Below are positions 36,417 through 45,423 of a DNA stretch of 56,386 bases, one piece after another. Position 1 is the stretch's first letter. Every line of letters starts with the position of its first letter. The notes beneath the pieces were generated by a model. The model saw only the letters and a program-made list of their open reading frames with translations, had not been told where the DNA came from and did not search any database. The position numbers were made by a program, and so were the translations under genes. This stretch comes from Prevotella pallens ATCC 700821 (GTDB lineage Bacteria; Bacteroidota; Bacteroidia; Bacteroidales; Bacteroidaceae). The stretch covers positions 269,791 to 326,176 of the forward strand of contig NZ_GL982514.1 in the NCBI RefSeq assembly GCF_000220255.1, written 5' to 3'.

Positions 36417-36504
36417 CAGATATCTCTCACGTTTGTTTTAGACGTCTGTGGCATTTGTTTTAGATATCTATCCGTTACGAATTAGATATCACAGAAAACG
36501 CTCT
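36417..36504. repeat. 22-bp palindromic array 3 (CAGATATCTG family)
   Basis: Four units start at 36417, 36439, 36461 and 36483, exactly 22 bases apart. The second has the AGACGTCT variant, again keeping the palindrome. The array lies in the gap between the lipoate fusion gene and the shared terminator with trxB. Confidence 0.75.
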
Positions 36505-36570
36505 CTTTTTTCACCAAGTTCATTTTTAGGTTTATAGTTGCGCAATATAGATAGTATTTATAGCAAATGC

Positions 36571-36622
36571 AAAGCGAGCTAACATAGTGCAAGAGTAGCC
36601 TTACAGAATGTTAGCTCGCTTT
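36571..36622. terminator. Long perfect hairpin between convergent lipA and trxB
   Basis: A 15-base perfect stem (36571-36585 with 36608-36622, AAAGCGAGCTAACAT and its complement) has a 22-base loop. Flanking A and T runs suggest termination in both directions. Confidence 0.75.
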
Positions 36623-36661
36623 AATAGTTATGTTTTTATACGGCTTTTTGTAGTTTTGTTT

Positions 36662-37603
36662 TTATTTTTCGCCCTTATCTTGCAAGAAACGTTCAGCCTC
36701 TATAGCAGCCTTTGCGCCACTTCCGGCAGCAACCACGCCCTGTCTGTATATAGGGTCGGCAACGTCGCCAGCCGCGAAAACGCCCTCTTTGCTTGTAGCG
36801 GTAGACACCCCTTGTGTAACAATGAAGCCCTGTGCATCTAACTCTAATTGACCTTTAAATAGGTCAGTGTTAGGCTTGTGGCCTATAGCAAGGAAGAAGC
36901 CATCTATCTGTATATCGTATTTCTCTTCGTTTTCTTCGCCCTTAAAGCGTACTAAATGTGCTCCTTCTACGCCATTTTCGCCGAATAGTCCAAGAGTGTT
37001 TGTGTTGTAAAGAATTTCTATATTCTCTTTTTCTTCTACACGTTTACGCATTATTTCGGCTGCACGCAGATAGGGTTTGCGCACTATCATATATACTTTT
37101 TTAGCCAAGCTTGACAGATACATAGCTTCTTCGCAAGCAGTATCGCCGCCACCCACAACAGCTACAGTGCGCTTGCGATAGAAGAAACCATCGCAGGTAG
37201 CACAGGCACTAACACCTTGTCCGCGATATTTTTCCTCGTCAGCTAACCCAAGATACTTTGCACTTGCACCAGTTGCAATAATAAGCGTGTTAGCTTCTAT
37301 AATGTTGCCACGTTCGTCTTCAATAATAAACGGACGTTTAGTAAGGTCGGCTCTTGTTATGGAACCATCGCGAATGTCGGCGCCAACATTAGTAGCTTGC
37401 GCCTTCATCTCCAACATTAGTTGGTTAGCATCAATGCCATCTTTAAATCCGGGAAAATTCTCAATGATGGTTGTTGTTGTTAATTGTCCGCCAGGTTGTA
37501 AGCCAGAGTATAGCACAGGCTTTAAGTTAGAGCGACTTGCGTAGATAGCAGCTGTATATCCAGCAGGGCCACTACCTATGATTAATGTTTTTACTTTTTC
37601 CAT
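36662..37603 (-). CDS. trxB: Thioredoxin reductase TrxB
   Basis: 313 residues. The FAD site IIGSGPAGYTAAIYASR lies at the N-terminus, the redox pair is CATC in ACATCDGFFY, and the NADPH site is VVGGGDTACEEA. The C-terminal GVFAAGDVAD motif binds FAD. It reduces thioredoxin with NADPH in the cytoplasm, part of the anaerobe's peroxide and thiol defence. It is a minus-strand gene with a 95-base gap to the upstream kinase gene. Confidence 0.96.
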   Translation of the reverse strand: MEKVKTLIIGSGPAGYTAAIYASRSNLKPVLYSGLQPGGQLTTTTIIENFPGFKDGIDANQLMLEMKAQATNVGADIRDGSITRADLTKRPFIIEDERGNIIEANTLIIATGASAKYLGLADEEKYRGQGVSACATCDGFFYRKRTVAVVGGGDTACEEAMYLSSLAKKVYMIVRKPYLRAAEIMRKRVEEKENIEILYNTNTLGLFGENGVEGAHLVRFKGEENEEKYDIQIDGFFLAIGHKPNTDLFKGQLELDAQGFIVTQGVSTATSKEGVFAAGDVADPIYRQGVVAAGSGAKAAIEAERFLQDKGEK

Positions 37604-37698
37604 AGTGTTTGTTTCTACAATGTTATTTCATTTCTAGTTATATTGATTTAGCGAAATCATTCAACCAAGTTAGTCGTATCGAAGTAGGGTAGAGCTTA

Positions 37699-38322
37699 TT
37701 ACTTTTTAGGCGGAAATAGTCCAAATAAGCGAGCATCTATCATATCTTCAATACGTTTAAAGTCTTGCGGATTTTCTGCAAAGTCGGTGGTATCGCCATC
37801 AACAATCATTAGTTCTCCGTTGTATGTTTTAATCCAATCTTCGTATCTTTCATTTAATCCTCTTAAATAATCAATGCGCATAGTTTGCTCGTAATCTCTT
37901 CCTCTGCGTTGAATGTGTTCAATAAGGTGCGGAACACTACTCCTTATATATATTAGTAGATCAGGGAGCTTTACCAAACTGAGCATTAAATCGAACAGCT
38001 GTATATAGTTATCGAAGTCTCTATCGCTCATCAACCCCATATCGTGTAAGTTAGGTGCGAAAATGCGAGCATCTTCAAAAATAGTACGGTCTTGAATAAT
38101 GGTGTCGTTCGACCGTAATATTTCTACCACATCTCTGAATCGTTTATTAAGAAAATATATCTGAAGATTAAACGACCAACGTTTCATATCCTCGTAATAG
38201 TCGGATAGATAGGGGTTGTTGTCTACTGGTTCGAACTGTGCAGTCCAACCATATCGTTTGGCAAGCATTGTTGTAAGAGTTGTTTTGCCAGCTCCAATGT
38301 TTCCTGCTATTGCTATGTGCAT
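37699..38322 (-). CDS. Deoxynucleoside kinase, copy 1
   Basis: 207 residues from ATG 38322; an 18-residue upstream extension of the frame is rejected because it runs to the end of the paralog, and MHIAIAGNIGAGKTT is the family start. It has the P-loop GNIGAGKTT, the DRT segment (VIQDRTIFED), the RRGRDYEQ lid and the deoxynucleoside-kinase fold. It phosphorylates deoxynucleosides for salvage; such tandem pairs often split into deoxyadenosine and deoxyguanosine kinases, which is only inferred here. It is 40 bases downstream of its paralog. Confidence 0.9.
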   Translation of the reverse strand: MHIAIAGNIGAGKTTLTTMLAKRYGWTAQFEPVDNNPYLSDYYEDMKRWSFNLQIYFLNKRFRDVVEILRSNDTIIQDRTIFEDARIFAPNLHDMGLMSDRDFDNYIQLFDLMLSLVKLPDLLIYIRSSVPHLIEHIQRRGRDYEQTMRIDYLRGLNERYEDWIKTYNGELMIVDGDTTDFAENPQDFKRIEDMIDARLFGLFPPKK

Positions 38323-38362
38323 ATTCTTTTTATTGTGATATAATAGTAAGTGTATTAAATGA

Positions 38363-38977
38363 TTAGAACAATCCAAATAGCTCCCGATCTATCTTATCGG
38401 TAATGAAACCAAAGTCTTTTGGATTGTTCTGATAGTCGAGTTCGTCTACATTAATGGTGAGAACACGCCCTTTATACTGATTTTGTATGAAGTCTTCGTA
38501 TCGTTTGTTTATATTCTCCAAATAATCTAGCGGCATACGTTGTTCGTAGTTACGTCCTCGTTTCTCTATGTTTGCAACCAAATGACTGACCGAAGCTTGT
38601 AGATAAAGCATTAAGTCGGGATATCTAACAGCATCGGTCATATCTTCGAACAGCTCCATATACGTTTCGTAATCGCGTTCATCAAGATTGCCCATTGCGT
38701 AGTTGTTAGCCGTAAACACATAAACACCTTCGTAGATGGTGCGGTCTTGAATAACATTATTTTCCGATTGGCTGATTTCTAACAAATCTTTAAAGCGTTC
38801 TTTCAGAAAGAAGACTTCCATAGCAAACGACCAACGCTTAATATCTTTGTAGTAATCGTCCAAATATGGGTTATATTCCACCGATTCGTAGCGTGGTTCC
38901 CAGCCGTAACGCTTTGCCAACATAGTTGTCAAAGTGGTTTTTCCGCTACCAATATTTCCAGCAATTGCAATGTGCAT
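38363..38977 (-). CDS. Deoxynucleoside kinase, copy 2
   Basis: 204 residues, clearly a tandem paralog of the downstream gene: the same MHIAIAGNIG.GKTTLTTMLAKRYGW start, VIQDRTIYEG, and KRGRNYEQRMPLDYL lid. The central substrate region differs most, consistent with different nucleoside preference. It starts 16 bases after the phosphatase stop, so phosphatase and both kinases probably share a transcript. Confidence 0.9.
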   Translation of the reverse strand: MHIAIAGNIGSGKTTLTTMLAKRYGWEPRYESVEYNPYLDDYYKDIKRWSFAMEVFFLKERFKDLLEISQSENNVIQDRTIYEGVYVFTANNYAMGNLDERDYETYMELFEDMTDAVRYPDLMLYLQASVSHLVANIEKRGRNYEQRMPLDYLENINKRYEDFIQNQYKGRVLTINVDELDYQNNPKDFGFITDKIDRELFGLF

Positions 38978-38993
38978 AGTGTGTTTTTAGAGT

Positions 38994-40460
38994 TTATCGT
39001 AATGCAGCTTTACCAATGCAGCCACTTGGCATTTGTATTTTCAACATAGCGCAAACGGTAGCAGCAATGTCGTTTATAGTAACCTCTTGCGTACTTTCTC
39101 CATGATTTACATGCCAACCGAACATAACCCATGGAATGTGTGTATCGTATGGATATGGTTGTCCGTGTTGAGTGCCAATATAGTCTGGAGAGTTCTTTGC
39201 ACCAAAGAATTGCGCACGAGTAACCACACCTATTTCACCAGAACGATTACGCATATAACCATTCAGCATACGTGTTTTAATGAAGTCGGGCATGGTTTCG
39301 GTAGCAACACGTTCTTCGTTGAATACAAAAATATATTGGGGATCTTGCTTTAAGAATTTTATTGCTTCGTTGATAACATCGTCTTTGTCTTTTCCAGCTT
39401 GTGCTATCATCTTATCGTTAAAGGCGAATTGATAATTGTCTTCGCCCATAACAGGCTTTATTCCGAACTTTTCTTGTAAGTGATTGTTAAGGTCTTCTAC
39501 AGCCTTTTTATATTCGAAAGCACCAGCAGGAATGCGATGTTTCTTTAAAAAGTTATAGTTGTGAGCAGCACCGTGGTCGGCTGTTAAGAATAGAAGATAG
39601 TTTCCACGTCCCACTTTGGCATCTAACACATTAAGGAATTGAGCCAAGTCTTTATCTAACTGCATATAAACATCGTGATTTTCCTTTCCACGTGTGCTAT
39701 ATTGGTGTCCGATGGCATCGGTAGAAGAAATGCTAACAGTAAGCATATCGGTTTCTTTGCCTTGTCCTAAATGTTCGTTTTCAAGTGCAGCCTCAGCCAT
39801 TTTGAAAGTCATTGTAACTCCTTCATTCGATGTCTTAATATTATAATTAGGTGCTGTATGGTTGTCTTTATTAAACTTCTCTACCCATTCTGGTAGTTTA
39901 TCCATATAGTACGAAGAAGAAACAAAGTGACCAGCAGATGTGTCCCACCAATATGCTGCATTTGCAGAATGTCCAGCTGGTAGAATAGCAGCACGGTCTT
40001 TTAATGCCACACCAATAACTTTTGAACGAAAGTCGGTAGCTAATCGCAGTTCATCGCCTATTGTAGTGGTAAGCAATCTGTGTGGGCTCATTTGTCCTTC
40101 CTTACTGTCCGAGCCTACGCTACGCACAGTAGTATCGGTGCAACAGTACACATATTGGTCGTCCTGCCAGAAGCTGTTACCACAAATGCCATGCAATGCT
40201 GGTACCGACCCTGTAAAAACAGACGAGTGTCCAATGGCTGTTACAGTTGGCGCATAGTTTATTTGTGTATTTTCAAAAGAGAAACCTTCGTTAAGAAGCC
40301 GGCGAAGCCCACCTTGTCCGTACTCGTTTTGATAAAAATAGAGATAATCCCAACGCATCTGATCGACTACAAGACCAACTATGAGCTTAGGTCTTGACAC
40401 CTGAGCCTGTGAGTTTAACACCATAAAAAGCGTTAAAACAAAAAGCGAAATCTTTTTCAT
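38994..40460 (-). CDS. pafA: PafA-like alkaline phosphatase
   Basis: 488 residues from ATG 40460, chosen because MKKISLFVLTLFMVLNSQAQ is then a signal peptide; the frame is open to 40547. Alkaline-phosphatase superfamily motifs are visible: VVDQMRWDYL (metal Asp33), APTVTAIGHSS with Thr nucleophile T74 (or T72), LTADHGAAHN and the metal His in GTQHGQ. PafA enzymes are secreted, calcium-insensitive phosphate-monoester hydrolases of Bacteroidetes; they may supply phosphate or nucleosides for the kinases co-transcribed downstream. This functional link is an inference from gene order. Confidence 0.9.
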   Translation of the reverse strand: MKKISLFVLTLFMVLNSQAQVSRPKLIVGLVVDQMRWDYLYFYQNEYGQGGLRRLLNEGFSFENTQINYAPTVTAIGHSSVFTGSVPALHGICGNSFWQDDQYVYCCTDTTVRSVGSDSKEGQMSPHRLLTTTIGDELRLATDFRSKVIGVALKDRAAILPAGHSANAAYWWDTSAGHFVSSSYYMDKLPEWVEKFNKDNHTAPNYNIKTSNEGVTMTFKMAEAALENEHLGQGKETDMLTVSISSTDAIGHQYSTRGKENHDVYMQLDKDLAQFLNVLDAKVGRGNYLLFLTADHGAAHNYNFLKKHRIPAGAFEYKKAVEDLNNHLQEKFGIKPVMGEDNYQFAFNDKMIAQAGKDKDDVINEAIKFLKQDPQYIFVFNEERVATETMPDFIKTRMLNGYMRNRSGEIGVVTRAQFFGAKNSPDYIGTQHGQPYPYDTHIPWVMFGWHVNHGESTQEVTINDIAATVCAMLKIQMPSGCIGKAALR

Positions 40461-40528
40461 TTTCAAATATTTGGATAAGTTTAAGTAAACCACAATGCTG
40501 CCATTGTAAAGGCAGATGCAGGCCATTT

Positions 40529-40544
40529 TATCTTTGCAAAGATA
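40529..40544. promoter_or_regulatory. Palindromic promoter box pair upstream of pafA
   Basis: TATCTTTGCAAAGATA is a perfect 16-base palindrome holding a TAnnTTTG box on each strand. The minus box serves pafA (leader about 70 bases). The plus box points toward the Nim-like gene, which has a better promoter at 40.63 kb. Confidence 0.55.
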
Positions 40545-40625
40545 CAACTTAATTATGAAATAGGGAAGTTCCTCTATATATATTTTCTATTGGCAATCGT
40601 TTCTGGTTTTTTATGCAATGTAGTC

Positions 40626-40656
40626 TTGGCTATTTCAAAGTTTTATATTATATTTG
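40626..40656 (+). promoter_or_regulatory. Promoter of Nim-like gene
   Basis: TTG at 40626-40628 and TATATTTG at 40649-40656 are 20 bases apart. The predicted transcript starts about 12 bases before ATG 40675, ruling out an earlier ATG at 40654 that lies within the -7 box. Confidence 0.7.
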
Positions 40657-40674
40657 CAAAAAATAAAAGATGAA

Positions 40675-41187
40675 ATGAAGTATGTAAATGAAACTGTTCG
40701 TCGGAGAGACCGACTTCTGGACGAAGAGAGAGCATTGGAACTGTTGAAAGATGGAGAGTACGGTGTGCTCTCAATGGTATCAGAAAACAGTGGCTATGGC
40801 ATTCCAGTGAACTTTGTTTGGAATGGTAAGAACAGTGTATATATACATTGTGCACCTGTAGGTCGTAAGTTAGAAGCATTAAAGGTAAACAATAGAGTGT
40901 CTCTTTGTATTATCGGTAATGTGAATTTGTTACCAGGAAAGTTTACTACAGAGTATGAAAGCGCTATCTTTTTTGGTACAGCACACATACAACTTAGCGA
41001 TGACGAAAAGATGGAAGCATTGCATTTGCTTATTGATAAACTATCGCCAGATTTTAAAGAGATAGGCGATATGTATGCACATAAGAGCTTTCACCGTGTA
41101 GAGATAATACGTATTGACTTTACAGAGTTTAGCGGGAAACGAAAGAAAGTGCCATTGGCTGAACAGCAAGTGCGTATGGGCGACTAA
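40675..41187 (+). CDS. Nim-like pyridoxamine-oxidase-fold flavoprotein
   Basis: 170 residues from ATG 40675. The order RRRDRLLDEERALELLKDGEYGVLSM, then GIPVNFVW, VYIHCAPVGRKLEAL and VSLCIIG is that of the Pyridox_ox_2 / NimA group of small split-barrel FMN proteins. Nim proteins reduce 5-nitroimidazole drugs to harmless amines, but many chromosomal relatives have other or unknown substrates, so resistance must not be assumed. It is a single gene with a very short leader. Confidence 0.85.
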   Translation: MKYVNETVRRRDRLLDEERALELLKDGEYGVLSMVSENSGYGIPVNFVWNGKNSVYIHCAPVGRKLEALKVNNRVSLCIIGNVNLLPGKFTTEYESAIFFGTAHIQLSDDEKMEALHLLIDKLSPDFKEIGDMYAHKSFHRVEIIRIDFTEFSGKRKKVPLAEQQVRMGD

Positions 41188-41399
41188 TTAAAGAAATCTT
41201 GAAAAGTCAGAGCACTATTTAAACATAGCGTATAGTGGTTGCTCTTGTATTACACAATATACAACTGCATTATACATAAATGTATCTCTTACATTAATCA
41301 ATATATAAATGTACTATACGATAATGTATAAGGAGAGAAAATAACAAATATACGAAGAAAGGATAAGACTATAATTTGAAAACAAAAAATAACGACTTT

Positions 41400-43547
41400 A
41401 TGAAGAACAACTTAAGAAAAGTCCTCTTCTTAACAGGTTTTGCATGTGCCGCTATTGTGGCTGCAGCAGCCTCTATACAGAAAGGAAAAAAAGGGAAATC
41501 AATGTATTCGAACCCATTAATGCAAAAAAGCGCTCTACCGTTTGGCGCACCAGACTTTAGCAAGATAAAGGATACAGACTATCTTCCAGCTATTAAAGCT
41601 GGTATAGAAGAGCAACGTGCCGAAATTAAAGCAATTGTAAACAACAAAGAAAAGCCAACTTTTAAGAATACAATATTGGCTTACGAAAAGAGTGGATTAC
41701 TACTCGATAGAGTGAAAAACATATTTTTCTGTGTTACCGAAGCTAATAAAACACCCGAGATAGAAGCAGCAGAAAAGGAAGTAACACCATTACTTACAAA
41801 CTTCGAGAACGAAATAAGCTTTAATCAGAAGTTTTTTGAACGTGTAAAATATGTGTACGACCATGAGCGGAAAAGCTTGAAGGGCGAAGACAAAGTGCTA
41901 CTGGAAGAAATATACAAGAACTTTGTACGCTCAGGCGCATTGTTGCCAAAAGATAAAATGGCTCGTATGAAAGAAATAAACACTAAGTTAGCACAGTTGC
42001 AGCAAGACTTTGGAAATATGCTTCCTAAAGCCTCTGTAGCATCAACTGTATGGGTAAACGATGTGAAAGAACTTGCTGGACTTAGCGAAGGCGCTATTGC
42101 ACAATGTAAGAAAGACGCTGAAAGTCGTGGCGGGAAAGCCCCTTATTGCATTGTTATTACTAATACCACACAACAGCCTATACTTGCTAATCTCGAAAAC
42201 CGCCAACTTCGTGAACGTGTTTACAATGCTTCTATTCATCGCACCGATGGAACAGGAGAATACAACACCTTTCCTATAATTGTGGAGATTGCTAAGTTAC
42301 GTGCCGAAAAGGCTCAACTTATGGGCTATAAGAATTATGCATCGTATGCCTTATCGAATGTAATGGCGAAGAATACCGATAATGTGTATGCTTTTCTTAA
42401 CCAACTTATAAAGGAATACCAACCTAAGGCTGCTGCTGAAACGGCAGATATAGAGGCGTATGCGCGCAAAACACAAGGAGCCGACTTTAGTTTGCAACCT
42501 TACGATAGATTCTATTACTCTGCAAAGATGAAGAAAGAACACTTTAACTTTGCTGACGATGAAGTAAAACCATACTTCAATATCGATTCTGTTCTTATTA
42601 ATGGTATTTTTTATGCTGCAAATAAGGTATATGGTTTAACTTTTAAGGAACGCAAAGACATACCTACTTATCACCCAGATATGAAGGTGTTCGATGTAAT
42701 AGACAATAATGGTAAACAGTTGGCACTATTCTATTGCGATTATTTCCGTCGTCCTTCAAAGCGTGGCGGAGCGTGGATGAGTGCTTTTGCAAAGCAAAGC
42801 AAAATGCGCCAGCAGATACCTCTTATATATAATGTGTGCAATTATGCAAAGGCACCAGACGGGCAGCCTACTCTTTTAACATGGGATGAGGTGTCTACTA
42901 TGTTCCATGAGTTTGGTCATGCGCTGCACGGAATGTTGTCGAACTGCTACTACAACACACTAAGTGGTACAGCTGTGGCACGCGATTTCGTGGAGATGCC
43001 ATCACAATTTAACGAGAGTTTTGCAAGCATACCAGAGGTGTTCAATCATTATGCAAAACATTACAAAACCAACCAGCCTATGCCTGCCGACTTGTGCGAC
43101 CGTATGTTGAAATCTATAAACTATCAGGCTGCATACGCCTTAGGCGAAAATCTTGGCGCAACGTGCGTAGATATGGCTTGGCACATGCTCGATACTAAGA
43201 ATGTTCCTACTGCTACCGAAGCTAAAAACTTCGAAGTAAAGGCTCTAAACGATGTTGGATTGCTTAACAATCAAATTCCTCCACGATATTCTACATCGTA
43301 TTTCAACCATGTTTGGGGAGGCGGTTACGCAGCAGGATATTATAGCTATTTGTGGTCTGAAGTATTAGCTGTTAATATTGCTGACTACTTTGCAAAGCAC
43401 GGCGCATTGACCAGAAAAGTGGGCGATGACTTTAGGAATAAAGTGCTGAGTCGTGGAAATACAATGGACTTAATGGAGATATTCTCCAATTTTACGGGCC
43501 TTAAGGCACCAGATGCGTCTGGTTTGCTAAAGGCAAGGGGGTTGTGA
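41400..43547 (+). CDS. dcp: M3 family peptidyl-dipeptidase (Dcp-like)
   Basis: 715 residues from ATG 41400, which begins a hydrophobic signal-like stretch (NNLRKVLFLTGFACAAIVAAA); an in-frame ATG at 41376 is the alternative. The zinc site is HEFGHALHG (H503, H507) with a downstream Glu in the NESFAS region. Length and motif match M3 oligopeptidases, probably peptidyl-dipeptidase Dcp, which removes C-terminal dipeptides. The signal suggests a periplasmic enzyme that processes peptides produced by secreted proteases. It stands alone and ends at a good terminator. Confidence 0.92.
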   Translation: MKNNLRKVLFLTGFACAAIVAAAASIQKGKKGKSMYSNPLMQKSALPFGAPDFSKIKDTDYLPAIKAGIEEQRAEIKAIVNNKEKPTFKNTILAYEKSGLLLDRVKNIFFCVTEANKTPEIEAAEKEVTPLLTNFENEISFNQKFFERVKYVYDHERKSLKGEDKVLLEEIYKNFVRSGALLPKDKMARMKEINTKLAQLQQDFGNMLPKASVASTVWVNDVKELAGLSEGAIAQCKKDAESRGGKAPYCIVITNTTQQPILANLENRQLRERVYNASIHRTDGTGEYNTFPIIVEIAKLRAEKAQLMGYKNYASYALSNVMAKNTDNVYAFLNQLIKEYQPKAAAETADIEAYARKTQGADFSLQPYDRFYYSAKMKKEHFNFADDEVKPYFNIDSVLINGIFYAANKVYGLTFKERKDIPTYHPDMKVFDVIDNNGKQLALFYCDYFRRPSKRGGAWMSAFAKQSKMRQQIPLIYNVCNYAKAPDGQPTLLTWDEVSTMFHEFGHALHGMLSNCYYNTLSGTAVARDFVEMPSQFNESFASIPEVFNHYAKHYKTNQPMPADLCDRMLKSINYQAAYALGENLGATCVDMAWHMLDTKNVPTATEAKNFEVKALNDVGLLNNQIPPRYSTSYFNHVWGGGYAAGYYSYLWSEVLAVNIADYFAKHGALTRKVGDDFRNKVLSRGNTMDLMEIFSNFTGLKAPDASGLLKARGL

Positions 43548-43580
43548 TAACTCTCTGGTAATTAATCTTTTTCATCTCTT

Positions 43581-43614
43581 CCGCCATTGCATTTAATTGC
43601 AGTGGCGGTTTTTT
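43581..43614 (+). terminator. Terminator after dcp
   Basis: An 11-base stem (43581-43591 with 43598-43608, one G-U pair) has a 6-base loop and six T directly after. Confidence 0.85.
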
Positions 43615-43699
43615 GTGTATTGTTTAATACAATGTGGTCATTAAGCCCATACAAAACAATAAACAACCCTACAGCGTAACCATTTATATTGCATATTCT

Positions 43700-44431
43700 T
43701 TATGTGCGAATAAGTGGAATATGCCTCCAAATGCAGTTGGGAATGTATTGCCAAAAGAAGGTAAGAATGTGCCAACGGGTGTCTATAACACAAATGTGTT
43801 TATGTTTTTTAATGGCTTTCATAATGCGGTGTGCAACATATTTGGTTGTCATTAGCATAGGAAAATGAGCAGCACCAGCGAGTAGGGGAGTATCAACAAA
43901 GCCTGGTCGGATATCTGTAAAGCATATATTCTGATGCTTTGTAATAGCCAATTGTTCCAGAGCCTGAATATAAACATTCTGCAAAGCCTTTGTTGCGCTA
44001 TATGCTGGAGCCACACCAAGTCCCTTTATTCCTGCAATTGAAGTGATACAGGCAATATGTCCGCCACCATTCTCAGTAAAGTATCGATATGCCGCACCCA
44101 CCATTCGTGTAAATGCTGTGGCGTTGGTTTCCATTGTTTTAATTTCTTTGTCGGGGTCTAAAGTTGTGTTTTGCCACCCTATTCCTGCTGAGTGAAAGTA
44201 AAGATTTAACCCTCCTATGCGCTCAATAAGTTGGCGAAAGTTTGTTTCGGCGTTGTTGTCAGTAACATCAATTTTAGCAACAACCACACGTTCGGGAGCA
44301 ACATTTTGTAAGTCGGCTAATTTGTCGATATGCCGTGCAGCCACACCTACAGTCCACCCATCGGCAATAAGCAGTTGTGCAACTTCGTGCCCAATGCCAC
44401 TACTGGCACCCATAACAATAGCCCTTTTCAT
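43700..44431 (-). CDS. Short-chain dehydrogenase/reductase
   Basis: 243 residues. The NAD(P) site is VMGASSGIG near the N-terminus, with NVAP...DVTDN after it. The catalytic Tyr-Lys pair is YSATK (in APAYSATKALQN), and the catalytic Ser is in CITSIAGIKG. The last 20 residues are hydrophobic and aromatic. The substrate cannot be told. Its ATG overlaps the TGA of the upstream 81-residue gene by 4 bases, so the two are translationally coupled. Confidence 0.9.
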   Translation of the reverse strand: MKRAIVMGASSGIGHEVAQLLIADGWTVGVAARHIDKLADLQNVAPERVVVAKIDVTDNNAETNFRQLIERIGGLNLYFHSAGIGWQNTTLDPDKEIKTMETNATAFTRMVGAAYRYFTENGGGHIACITSIAGIKGLGVAPAYSATKALQNVYIQALEQLAITKHQNICFTDIRPGFVDTPLLAGAAHFPMLMTTKYVAHRIMKAIKKHKHICVIDTRWHILTFFWQYIPNCIWRHIPLIRT

Positions 44432-44673
44432 TTACCACCCCTTTCTATTAGCTGGTTAAGCCTATCATTGCATATAAGTTTAGGTGCTGCCTTACCAGCT
44501 AACACCATTATTTTCTTACCATTTCGGTAAATGTGCAACTGCCGAGAGCGAACAACGGCACTAAGTTCTTCGTCTTTTTGTATTGCTTCCCAAACAGAAT
44601 GGTATATGCCATCAGCCTCAAACAGCTTCTTTTTAAGGTGAGAGCACATATTTGTAGTATCTATATTTGTCAT
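44428..44673 (-). CDS. Small conserved-looking protein coupled to SDR
   Basis: 81 residues, not recognised. It is charged and mostly helical, with RSRQLHIYRNGKKIMVLAGKAAPKL in the middle. No signal peptide or metal motif is seen. The ATGA overlap with the SDR gene is the best evidence that it is real. Confidence 0.55.
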   Translation of the reverse strand: MTNIDTTNMCSHLKKKLFEADGIYHSVWEAIQKDEELSAVVRSRQLHIYRNGKKIMVLAGKAAPKLICNDRLNQLIERGGK

Positions 44674-45039
44674 AAATGCATATTCTTTTGTATTTCAAAA
44701 AACAGATGCTTTGTAAGCTGTTTTGTTGTATAAGGTTCTAAATTTCAATATAGCAGCGTTCTACAACTTTTTAAATACTTCGCTATTATTGTTTCTTTTC
44801 AATACTCGTAAAACATTGCATCACGTTTCTTGTGCGTCTGTTCCAGTATATTTCCGAGCAATATATTGGTATGCTTTAATAGTGTTAGTAAAACGCCTGC
44901 AATATGTTTGTTTTTAATTTTCTCTTTGTTGCAAAGATAGCAAATAGCTCTGAAACAAGCAAATTTAATATTGTTAATAGATATCAACGAAACGATGAAT
45001 ATTTTTTGTTTATTCCTGTTTCGAGCAATACGAAAAAAA
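44674..45039. other. Gap without recognisable gene
   Basis: AT-rich, with short frames only and no start signals. I see no gene here before the repeat array. Confidence 0.4.
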
Positions 45040-45149
45040 CAGATATCTGAAACGATTGCGACAGATATCTGAAACGCACACGACAGATATCTGAAACGCA
45101 CACGACAGATATCTGAAACGTTCGTTATAGATATCTAATTTGCACATAG
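45040..45149. repeat. 22-bp palindromic array 4 (CAGATATCTG family)
   Basis: Five units start at 45040, 45062, 45084, 45106 and 45128, exactly 22 bases apart. Units 1-4 have the perfect CAGATATCTG palindrome followed by AAACG; units 2 and 3 are identical over all 22 bases. This is the cleanest array of the family and runs in the opposite sense to array 1 (AAACG after rather than AACGTTT before the next unit). Confidence 0.85.
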
Positions 45150-45296
45150 CAGTTTTCGCCTTTCTTAATGTAAGCATTTTACGCTTATCATTATAGGCTA
45201 CTAACGTGTAAAAGTTGCTGAAAAGAAGGCTTAGAAGGCTGCACCTAATTTTGGTTCCGAAGGGGGTGTAACAGCTATATGTTGGTGTAAATTCTT

Positions 45297-45350
45297 AAAC
45301 ATTTGTAGCCTATGATACCAATGCGCAGAACGTTTGTTTTTGCGCATTGG
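45297..45350 (+). repeat. Hairpin repeat copy 1
   Basis: A 10-base perfect stem, CCAATGCGCA (45318-45327) with TGCGCATTGG (45341-45350), has loop GAACGTTTGTTTT and is followed by TTTGTTGTTT. It shares about 50 bases with the hairpin at 47.2 kb. A plus-strand terminator role is possible, but no gene is seen upstream on this strand. Confidence 0.65.
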
Positions 45351-45423
45351 TTTGTTGTTTACAGTAGGTGTACTGCTGCAATGCGTTCTTAAAACCGCAA
45401 CCCGACTTATCTTGTTAATGCTA

